Part shown: one piece after another, positions 1 to 7,843 of the stretch
Numbering within the stretch: the first letter of the stretch is position 1
Layout: every line of letters starts with the position of its first letter
Assembly (NCBI GenBank): GCA_024220525.1
Contig: JAMYWO010000026.1
Location: 1 to 15,000, forward strand
Direction of reading: 5' to 3'
Source: Cochliopodium minus
Lineage: Eukaryota; Discosea; Himatismenida; Cochliopodiidae
Length of the DNA stretch: 15,000 bases
The notes under the pieces: model-generated
Databases searched by the model: none
Told to the model about the DNA's origin: nothing
What the model saw: the letters and a program-made list of their open reading frames with translations, nothing else
Translations under genes and position numbers: made by a program

Positions 1-3000
1 TTTGAAAAAGATATTAATATTTTCACAGAAACAAAAATAAATAAGGGGATTATTGAATTGTTTGTTGATAATAAGGCCGATTTAAACTTGAAAAATCTAA
101 AAAATCAAAACATCTTCCAAATTTTTCATCAAAATAGAGATATTGATGTTGAAATAATAAAGACTTTAAATGAAGAAAATTTCTCAATTTTGAATTTATG
201 CAAATATAACAAAAATGTTGATCTTAAAGTTTTAGAATATCTAATTGAAAAAAAATCAAATTTGAAAGATGTTGATGAATTCCAAAATACTTCTCTTCAT
301 TTTGTTTGTAGCAAAGAATTTATTAATTTAGAATTTGTCAAATTATTAGTTAAAAAAAATTTTTGTGATGTTAATTTGAAAAATAATGATGGAAATTCTC
401 CTCTTCATTTATCTTGCCAATATCCTAACAAAAACTTTGAAACTATAAAATTTTTAATTGAAAATAATGCTAAAATAAATCTAATAAACAACAATAAAGA
501 ATCTTTATTTCATTTTATAACTCTAAGAAGATATCAGAGTATCGATCCTGGAAAAACAGATATTGTTGAAATTGAAATTTTGGAAAGTATTTTTGAGTCA
601 TTGGAAAAGGAAACTTTCGATATCAACCAAACTAATTATAGAGGTGATACTCCTTTACTTCAATTATGTAGAAATGATAATATTTCACTTGAATTAATTG
701 AGCTGATGTTGAAAAAAAAAAGTGATTTAAATATTAGTAATTATTACAAAAGGAGCCCTTTAATTGAAATTTGTAAAAACAAAAATGTTTCATATGAAAT
801 AATTGAAATTTTGATTGAAAATAAAGCCAATATTAATTCTAAAGACAACAGACAAAATACTCCTTTATTCTATGCAATCACAAATAAAAATGGGAGCAAA
901 AAAATTGTTGAATATTTGATTAAAGAAAAAGCAAATTTGGAAATTAAGTCAAACATAAACACTGGAAACAATAAATTTTTGAATAAAGAAGTTTTTGAAT
1001 TTTTGGTTGATCAATATCTCGAAAAAAATTTGAACTTTGAAAATTTGAACTTTGAAAACCCAATCCATTTGTTATGTGAAAATAATTGTTTTGAAAATGA
1101 AAAAAATGAAATAAATAAACTAGAGATGTTGAAAATTTTGATTGAAAAGAAGATTGACATGAATTCGAGAGACGAAAATGGCGACACTCCCCTACATATT
1201 GCTTGCGAAAGAGACTACAATTTTGAAATTATGGGGTATTTGATTGAAAATAAAGCTGATTTAAATTCTTCAAATAAATTTAATACAACTCCTCTTATTA
1301 CTTGTGCTAAATTTTGCAATGGTATTGAATTAAGTTTTGTGATTCAAAAAGCAATTGAAACCTCGGGTGATTTAAATTTTAGCAATAATTTGGGGGAAAA
1401 TTTTTTTTCAATCTTATTGACTCGCAAGGGAATTGATGTTAAAAAATTGTTGATTGAAAATAATTTAAATGGAAGAGTTGATTTCAATTACAATTATAAT
1501 GGAAGAAATTTACTTCATTTATCCTGTCAAAATGAAAATGTTTCTATTGATACAATAAAATGGTTGGTTGAAAATAAATGCGATTTTAATTTAAAAAATA
1601 GATATGGAGATACCCCTTTTTTGATTCTTTCTTCCAAAAATGATGTTAATTTAGAATTATTGGAATATTTTCTGAAAAAAAATATAGAGATTAACATCAA
1701 GAATTTAAGTGGGGATACTTTTCTTCATGTATACTGCAGAAATGAAAAAACAACAATTTCCAAAGATGTGATAAATTTTTTGATTGAAAAAAATAGTGAT
1801 GTGAACATAAAAAATAACAGTGGAAATACTCCTCTTCATGTTTTTTTTCAAACTTTATCAGCATATTATAGCGAACAATATTTAAAGGAAAATAATGGAA
1901 AAATATTTGAAATAGTTAAGTTATTTATTTACAATAAATTTGATTTGAATTCAAAAAATTATGGAAATGAAGAATTGGGGTATTACAAAAATATTAAAAT
2001 AATGAAATTAAAATTGATTTTCATTTATTTTAATAAATTTAAAATTCCATTTAATTCAAAAACTCTAAATCGTTTGAAAAGGGACAAAAATAAAAATTTA
2101 AAAATAAATCTTGAAAACGAAACAATTTTACATGTTGCTTGTAAAAGTAAAGGAATTAACATTGAAATGATAAATTATTTAGTTGAACAAAAAATAGATT
2201 TAAATTCAAAAAATTTGATTGATGAAACTCCCTTTCTTTGTTTATTTAGGAATGAAAATTTAAAAAATGAAATTATTGAATATTTTCTCGAAAAAAAATT
2301 CAATTTAAATGATAAAAACGAAATGAAAAAATACAATGTACTTCATGTTTTATTTTTATTTAATAAAAACATAAAATTTGGGACACTTCAGTTTATTTTC
2401 GAAAATCAATATATTAATAGTGAAGACTTAAACTTACAAAATGATATTGGAGATACTCCTCTTCACAATTTGTTTAGGAATCAAAATATTAAAATTGAAA
2501 CAGTAAAATATTTGTTGGATTTATCACTCTTTAACTTGAACAAAAAACTTTCGTTCGATTTCAACTTGAAAAATTTGGAAAATGAATCTATTTTCCATTT
2601 GGCTTGTTCAAACCAAAAAGTTAATTCTGAAATTATTCAAACAATTTTTAAAAAAATTGATTTTGGGGATGATATCTTAAAATGGAATAGCAATAAAAAT
2701 GAAAATTTTCTTCATTATTTATGTAAAAACAAAAATGTTGAAAAAGAAGCTATAAAATACTTTATTGAAAAAAAATGTGAAATAAATTTAAAAAATAATC
2801 TAAAAAATACTCCCTTACATATTTACCTTTTCAACCATTCTAGTTTTTCTCATCATAATTGTGAAATTCTAAAATATTTGATTGAAAGTAAATCTGATCT
2901 CATTTCGGAAAATGTTCAAAAATATACACCATTACATTATTTAATGTATCGCTTTGTTGATAAAAATGAGCTTAAACTTATACTCAAAAGGTATGATTCT

Positions 3001-3828
3001 TTGGTTATTGACAAAGTATTAAACGAAAAGCACTTGAACATGAAAAATAGTGCTGGGAATACTCCTTTTTTTAATGCTTATTTTTCTCCTTTTTATAATT
3101 TCTCTTTTATTGAATATTTGGTTGAAAAAAATGGAGACTTGAATGTTAAAAACAAAAAAAATGAAACGATTCTCCATTTTTCCTGTTCTAAAGATTTGAA
3201 AGACGTTAAAAATTTTTTGAAAATAAGTGGAAACGAAGAAACAAAAGATTTAAATTGGAAAACAATTTCAAATGAAAATCCTCTCCATTATGCTTGTAAA
3301 ATTTATAATGTTGAATTAGAATTGTTAAAGTTTTTAGTTGAAAAAAAATGTGAAATAAACTTGCAAAATGTTGAAGGAAATACGCCCTTACATTTTTACT
3401 ATGAAGAAAGTTCAGGCAATAACCAAATTTTAAATTTTTTGATCGAAAGTAAATCTGATTTGAATATAAAAAATAAAAGAAACTATGAAACTCCTTTACA
3501 TCTCATAATGAAAAAAGCATTTGATTTAAATCTTTTAAAATCTATTATTGAAAATAAAGAGTGTGATTTGAACATAGAGGACAAAGAAGGACTAACTCCT
3601 TTTTTTTATTATTGTTTACAAAAAAAAGCAGATCTTTCTTTCATTGAAACATTGATTGAAAAAAAAGCAGACCTCAATTTTAAAAGCAAACACAACCACA
3701 CCTTTTCTTCAATATTGGGAAATAATTTTCATTTAAAAAAGGAAATTGAAAAAAAATATTCCTCTCTTTATCAATTTTTAGATACCTTTGAGATTGATGA
3801 AAAGAAAATCAATTTCAAGGATTTTTAG
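1..3828 (+). CDS. Giant ankyrin-repeat protein, 5' end outside the window
   Basis: The frame is open from base 1 to a TAG at 3826-3828, so at least 1275 residues are present and the true start lies to the left. The TTG at 58 is not a credible eukaryotic start because the reading before it (GIIELFVDNKADLN) is already ankyrin-like. I count about 33 degenerate ankyrin units, averaging about 38 residues, with the pattern TPLH..C.N.N...E.I.YLIE.K.DLN.KN. The units are Asn/Lys-rich and have longer loops than the classic 33-residue repeat. The last 45 or so residues leave the repeat pattern. No membrane segment or enzymatic domain is visible, and no intron is needed across 3.8 kb. Ankyrin solenoids bind other proteins; the partner is unknown. 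The gene lies just upstream of a second, smaller ankyrin gene on the same strand, which suggests local family expansion. Confidence 0.9.
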   Translation, partial: FEKDINIFTETKINKGIIELFVDNKADLNLKNLKNQNIFQIFHQNRDIDVEIIKTLNEENFSILNLCKYNKNVDLKVLEYLIEKKSNLKDVDEFQNTSLHFVCSKEFINLEFVKLLVKKNFCDVNLKNNDGNSPLHLSCQYPNKNFETIKFLIENNAKINLINNNKESLFHFITLRRYQSIDPGKTDIVEIEILESIFESLEKETFDINQTNYRGDTPLLQLCRNDNISLELIELMLKKKSDLNISNYYKRSPLIEICKNKNVSYEIIEILIENKANINSKDNRQNTPLFYAITNKNGSKKIVEYLIKEKANLEIKSNINTGNNKFLNKEVFEFLVDQYLEKNLNFENLNFENPIHLLCENNCFENEKNEINKLEMLKILIEKKIDMNSRDENGDTPLHIACERDYNFEIMGYLIENKADLNSSNKFNTTPLITCAKFCNGIELSFVIQKAIETSGDLNFSNNLGENFFSILLTRKGIDVKKLLIENNLNGRVDFNYNYNGRNLLHLSCQNENVSIDTIKWLVENKCDFNLKNRYGDTPFLILSSKNDVNLELLEYFLKKNIEINIKNLSGDTFLHVYCRNEKTTISKDVINFLIEKNSDVNIKNNSGNTPLHVFFQTLSAYYSEQYLKENNGKIFEIVKLFIYNKFDLNSKNYGNEELGYYKNIKIMKLKLIFIYFNKFKIPFNSKTLNRLKRDKNKNLKINLENETILHVACKSKGINIEMINYLVEQKIDLNSKNLIDETPFLCLFRNENLKNEIIEYFLEKKFNLNDKNEMKKYNVLHVLFLFNKNIKFGTLQFIFENQYINSEDLNLQNDIGDTPLHNLFRNQNIKIETVKYLLDLSLFNLNKKLSFDFNLKNLENESIFHLACSNQKVNSEIIQTIFKKIDFGDDILKWNSNKNENFLHYLCKNKNVEKEAIKYFIEKKCEINLKNNLKNTPLHIYLFNHSSFSHHNCEILKYLIESKSDLISENVQKYTPLHYLMYRFVDKNELKLILKRYDSLVIDKVLNEKHLNMKNSAGNTPFFNAYFSPFYNFSFIEYLVEKNGDLNVKNKKNETILHFSCSKDLKDVKNFLKISGNEETKDLNWKTISNENPLHYACKIYNVELELLKFLVEKKCEINLQNVEGNTPLHFYYEESSGNNQILNFLIESKSDLNIKNKRNYETPLHLIMKKAFDLNLLKSIIENKECDLNIEDKEGLTPFFYYCLQKKADLSFIETLIEKKADLNFKSKHNHTFSSILGNNFHLKKEIEKKYSSLYQFLDTFEIDEKKINFKDF

Positions 3829-3985
3829 CTGGAACAAGATCAAAATTCTTCAAAAAATTAATTCTTTTCAATTTAAAACAAATTATAATTAAAACATTTC
3901 ATTTGAATCTTTTATCTTTTATTATTTAAGTTATTTTTTCAAAGGACAGAAGGGAGGGAAGTCACTTACAAAAGTACTCTCGTCG

Positions 3986-4048
3986 TCTTCCTACCTCTCT
4001 CCAGGGAAGGATCTTCAAGAACTTGAAGATGCCAAAGGGGTAGGGAGA
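3986..4048 (+). ncRNA. Candidate structured RNA or stem-loop element
   Basis: Within the AT-rich spacer, about 3945-4050 is clearly richer in G and C. Bases 3986-3997 pair with 4037-4048 over 12 positions, two of them U-G wobbles (3989/4045 and 3996/4038). Inside this, 4011-4019 (ATCTTCAAG) pairs perfectly with 4022-4030 (CTTGAAGAT). The wobbles work only in RNA made from the + strand, since on the other strand they would be A-C mismatches. A TTTT run at 4061-4064 could end a polymerase III transcript. No tRNA boxes, snoRNA boxes or other known family signature was recognised. It could equally be a UTR structure of a flanking gene or a transposon scar. Confidence 0.35.
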
Positions 4049-4191
4049 AAATTCTTCATCTTTTATTCTTAGTTCTTCAAATGAATGAATGGTCAAGAAA
4101 ATAAATATCAAAAAATATAAAAAAAATAAAAAAATTGAACATTTTATTGATAAATCCCATTTTCATTTTAATTTTTATAAAAGCAATTGGG

Positions 4192-5869
4192 ATGGGAGAT
4201 GAACATTATGATAATTATGATAACTTCCCATTGCATTCAATTTGCAATAAGGAAGAAATATCGATAGAAAAAATCAAAGAGATGATGGAATTCACGGTCG
4301 AGATAAACCTGCTAGATTTCAACGATAATATACCCCTTCATAATCTGTGCAATAATAAAAATATGAAGGTAGGAATGCTCGAATATATGATAGAAAAGAA
4401 AAGCGATGTAGATAAGAAAAATGGAGAAGGAGATACACCAATGCATCTCATATTGAAAAATGAAAATTTAGGTGAAAAATATGACATTATAAGCAAATTG
4501 ATAGAGGCAGGATCATCGGTGAATATGATGGGAAATGCAATGATCTATCCAATACATCTATCATGCATGGGTAACAATGTGGATGCAGAAATCATAAAAT
4601 TGCTAATAGAAAAAAAAGCAAATTTGAACATGACAGATCTGTGCCTCAAAACACCCTTCGACATCTTCTTCGAAAACTTTCTGGTCAAGAGCGGGACGTT
4701 CGAAAATGGCCTCATAAGTTTTGTGTGCGGGGGATTCGACATCGTTTCGTACGAAAACAAAGATAAAGTGGAGAACATTAATTTTTACAAGGTAAATAAA
4801 AAAAAATTTAATAATTTTATAATTTCAAAATGTATTTAAAAATTAAATTTTTGTTGAATATTTAAATTATTTCTTTAATAACAAATTTAATTAAATTTTT
4901 AAAGTTTTTGTTATTTTTTAAATTTTTTTTATTTTTTTTACTTTTGTTAATATTTAAATAAATTTTAAGATATTTTTTAAATTTTTGTTATTTTTTAAAT
5001 TTTTAAGTTTTAATAGTAAGTTTTAATACTATTAATAAATTTTAAATCTTCCAAAATTTTGTTGAATTTGAAAATTGTTAAATATTTAATTATGGAAAAA
5101 GATGCTGGAAAGGTACATCAATGGAGACCTATGGAATTGTAAAACCCACAGATTTTTCTCAAAGGAAATTAGGGACAAATCGCTGAATCTGATGCTCTGC
5201 GTCAAATCCTTCTCGAAAAACAACAAAATCATGTTTCCCAAGAATGTGAATTACTATTTCATCAAATTGTTTGTCGATTTGCAACTGAAGAGTCTTGCGA
5301 GGGTAAATGATGTGTTGGGAGAATTGGAGGGGGCTTCCCTTTTGAACTCTTTCTCCAGTCAAACCTCCCTCGACTACTCTTTCGATGATTTGAACGCCAC
5401 TTTCGACCATGGCTTTAAAAATACTTATTATGACATCAATAGCAACAGGAAGATCAACAATTCTCCTAGCGACAGTGATCTTTTCAACATGAGAGACAAT
5501 GATCAACATCTTCGCTACAAAAACCTTGATTTTGGAAAAACTACTAACAACAATGATGGTTTGTATGGTTTTTGGGACAACTATGGGAAAGGTGAGAACA
5601 ATACTAATGTGGGAGATACTATCGCAAACAACATTTGGGAAGTTGACAACACAAACGACAACACAAATACAAAGAACAAAAAGAATAACAAAACCCCTAC
5701 AAAAAAGAGAATTGTTAACACCAGTCTGTTTGGCATGAACGATTTCTACAAGGAGAATGATCTCCCTCATCAAAACGACCATTCTCTTGGTGGAGATGAT
5801 TTGGATTTTAACTTTATCGAAGAAGAAGATAGGATTAAAAAGATGAAAAAAGATCATAATAAAAAATAA
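4192..5869 (+). CDS. Two-exon ankyrin-repeat protein with W..H..F C-terminal module and Asn/Asp-rich tail
   Basis: Exons are 4192-4791 and 5102-5869. The intron starts AAG|GTAAAT, ends AAAAAG, and lies in phase 0, giving 455 residues. The ATG at 4192 was chosen because the peptide before it is low-complexity with no ATG. Residues about 10-175 hold four to five ankyrin units (FPLHSIC, IPLHNLC, TPMHLIL, YPIHLSC). The second exon opens with a compact module, residues about 205-265, carrying GDLWNCKTHRFFSKE followed by a Leu-rich stretch and PKNVNYYFIKLF. From about 270 the protein becomes an Asn/Asp/Lys-rich, probably disordered tail ending in basic residues. It is likely a protein-binding adaptor paralogous to the upstream ankyrin gene, which lacks this C-terminal module. 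The two exons could be separate genes, but the consensus splice sites and preserved phase argue for one. Confidence 0.78.
4792..5101 (+). other. Intron of the second ankyrin gene
   Basis: This 310-base stretch is extremely AT-rich, with T-rich homopolymer runs and no coding character. It starts with GTAAAT directly after AAG and ends AAAAAG. Removing it joins the ankyrin frame to the downstream frame without a shift. Its length matches the 309-base intron of the RCC1 gene at the other end of the window. Confidence 0.7.
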
Positions 5870-5971
5870 TTTTATTTGTAATCTTTCTTCAGAAAAAGAT
5901 TGTCAGGATAGAAACTAAAATGATACAGTGAGGAAAATAAAAAAATTTTTGATTTTGGGATTTTTTTTTTG

Positions 5972-6031
5972 TTTTTCAATGGTTATATGAAAAAAAAAAA
6001 TTTTTCAATGGTTATATGAAAAAAAAAAAAA
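5972..6031. repeat. Tandem two-copy repeat with poly-A tails
   Basis: Two adjacent copies of a unit (TTTTT, then CAATGGTTATATG, then an A run) lie at 5972-6000 and 6001-6031. They differ only in the length of the A run (11 versus 13). They sit in the spacer before the gene at 6136 and put an extra ATG with a Lys-rich low-complexity reading frame ahead of its likely start. The repeat probably arose by slippage between the T and A runs. Confidence 0.8.
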
Positions 6032-6135
6032 TTTTTCTTTGTTTTATTTATATTTATTCCATTCAAAAAATTAAAAAAAAAAAAAAAATTCAAATTAACA
6101 ATATTTCCTATTTGAAGAATAACTCAAAAGAAATA

Positions 6136-7164
6136 ATGACCGATCCATTCCTCTTATATAGCTTAACTTTAAAAGATCTTTCAAACTCATTAATCAAAAA
6201 CATCCTTGGGAAATTTGTCAACAAAAAAAAGGATATCTCCAATTTGAATGAAAAACAACTGATTGAAGCCATTTGTGATCTTCCATCCCAAAATGTGGTC
6301 CTTTGTTGCCATGGAAATTCCAGTTTGCAATTGATACTTGGAGAAAAGAAAATAGGACTTGATATCTATTATTCTGAAATAGAGAAAGCAAATGAATTCG
6401 GGTTTCTTGATAATCTTGAAAAGGAATTAAAAATTAGATCACTCGAAAAAAATTTGATAATATTGACATGTCATGGAGGACAAATTGGTGAAATCAACAC
6501 AAGCCATTTTGAGAATTTGAAGATATTTCACATCAAATCCCAATTTAGATTGTCCTTTGAAAAAGTACAATCAATAATATCAAAAATCATTAAAAGTGGA
6601 GTTGGTGACTGGATTCTGAAGGTTGAAGATGAACAAGCAGGCGAGTATTTTCTATTTAGAAGGAGACTGCATAAACTATTGAAACTTAAAAACAAGCGTG
6701 AACAATTTAAATATTTTGGAACAAAAATATTTTATTTCAAAAAGTTGTTTTTATTACAGAAAGATTCCTTTCATTCTGATGATGATGATCTTTTAACAAT
6801 TAATATCTCAACAGATGTTTTGAATCACATATTCTCTTTTGTTGCTTACAATCTATGGACACCAGAAAAATGGTACAAGGTTTGTTTACACAAAAAAAAA
6901 GGTCAATATGGATTGAGATATATGGAAATTCCTTTTGAAGAAACACGACAACTATGCAAAGTTACTCACCAAGTTGTCCCAAATCACTTTCAATTTTTAA
7001 CAATAGTGGACATTTATAAATGCATACGTGGAACTGCTCATATTCATGAAACTTTAACAGGTTTGAACGAACAAGGAACAATCACCATGGGACCAAACAT
7101 CATAATCGGTGATTTCGAGCTCGAAATGAACAATAACCCTGGAGATTCCTATTATTTGTTCTAG
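6136..7164 (+). CDS. Unassigned protein with caspase-like His/Cys motifs and F-box-like segment
   Basis: The gene encodes 342 residues and appears single-exon. The frame stays open back to an ATG at 6016, but those 40 residues are Lys/Ile-rich translation of the repeat region, so the ATG at 6136 (MTDPFLLYSL) is preferred. A hydrophobic strand followed by CHG occurs at residues 54-60 (VVLCCHG, His59). A second strand followed by CHGG occurs at 107-115 (LIILTCHGG, Cys112). A strand ending in His-Gly and, about 50 residues later, a strand ending in the catalytic Cys is the layout of clan CD cysteine peptidases such as caspases and metacaspases. Here this is inference from two motifs, since the acidic residue before Cys that metacaspases usually carry is absent. 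Residues 221-237 (TINISTDVLNHIFSFVA) resemble an F-box helix. The C-terminal 100 residues are unassigned. A regulatory or dead peptidase is possible. Confidence 0.75.
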   Translation: MTDPFLLYSLTLKDLSNSLIKNILGKFVNKKKDISNLNEKQLIEAICDLPSQNVVLCCHGNSSLQLILGEKKIGLDIYYSEIEKANEFGFLDNLEKELKIRSLEKNLIILTCHGGQIGEINTSHFENLKIFHIKSQFRLSFEKVQSIISKIIKSGVGDWILKVEDEQAGEYFLFRRRLHKLLKLKNKREQFKYFGTKIFYFKKLFLLQKDSFHSDDDDLLTINISTDVLNHIFSFVAYNLWTPEKWYKVCLHKKKGQYGLRYMEIPFEETRQLCKVTHQVVPNHFQFLTIVDIYKCIRGTAHIHETLTGLNEQGTITMGPNIIIGDFELEMNNNPGDSYYLF

Positions 7165-7416
7165 GATATTAATTCTTTAAGAAAATCTAATAAATACCAT
7201 ATATCAAAACCCTTTTTTTTTCTTTACTTTTTTTAAATCGTTTTCTTTTGTAACAACTTTTCTTGTCTTTTAAAATTTTTTATATATTATATATAAATTA
7301 TTAAAAAAATAAGAATTAAAAATAAGGATTTTCTTATTTTAACGAAGTTTCTTATGTTATTTATTTAACTCTACATATAATCAACATTTTTTATATTGCT
7401 AAGATTTGTTGGAGAG
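7165..7416. other. AT-rich spacer with a small hairpin
   Basis: No coding character is seen. The only structure is an 8-base-pair AT-rich hairpin, arms 7319-7326 and 7333-7340 with a six-base loop, which may lie in the 3' UTR of the gene ending at 7164. AT-rich hairpins of this size are expected by chance in DNA of this composition. Confidence 0.4.
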
Positions 7417-7806
7417 ATGATTTTTTGTCAAAAACATATTGATTTGTTCAGAGAGAGACCAATAAAAAACCCACTACGTAAAATTACAGGAGATACAAGG
7501 AAGCCCAAAAAATCCAAAAGTCCTTTCCAATAACCTGCAATCACAATGTCAGAAAATTCAATTGATTATAAAAGATGATAGAGGTGGATGAGGTAACAAT
7601 GTCGAGTCGTGCAAGAAAAAACAAAACAGGAGAATGATCCCCCACCTTGGAGAAAATTGTTCTCATGGTGATATATTAATTGGTTACGACGAGGATCAAA
7701 AAATTTCCTTTGAGGAGCTTGCAATACTATATAGAGATATATACTTTTCCATAAAGTTACAAATGATATTTCTCTACTAAATGATGATCCAAAATTTCTC
7801 AATTAA
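7417..7806 (+). pseudogene. Coding-like debris, probable gene relic
   Basis: Frame 1 from an ATG at 7417 reads 38 protein-like residues (MIFCQKHIDLFRERPIKN onward) to a TAA at 7531. From 7592, after an in-frame TGA at 7589, another frame reads GENCSHGDILIGYDED and QKISFEELAILYRDIYF. The message then seems to pass into a further frame (HKVTNDISLLNDDPKFLN) ending at a TAA at 7804-7806. Composition resembles real proteins of this genome, but no single frame or plausible splice pattern joins the pieces. The segment DEDQKISFEEL recalls an EF-hand loop, although the first loop residue would be Gly. No family is assigned. It could alternatively be unsolved exons of a live gene. Confidence 0.35.
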
Positions 7807-7843
7807 AAAAAAATTGTTGGCAAGTGCATGTTAATTATTCTAT

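Noticed and set aside
3940-4070. A tRNA or snoRNA gene in the GC-enriched spacer.
   Set aside because: No A/B boxes, cloverleaf or C/D boxes could be fitted.
5159-5857. A 232-residue minus-strand frame opposite the second ankyrin exon.
   Set aside because: The + strand carries a spliced, in-phase continuation of the ankyrin gene. The minus frame is Val/Ile-rich shadow sequence.
5880-5901. A 7-base-pair hairpin just after the second ankyrin gene.
   Set aside because: It is short and AT-rich, so expected by chance; there is no basis to call a terminator.
7566-7802. A 78-residue minus-strand frame.
   Set aside because: Composition is Phe/His/Cys-rich and unlike genes here, and the + strand reads more protein-like over the same bases.
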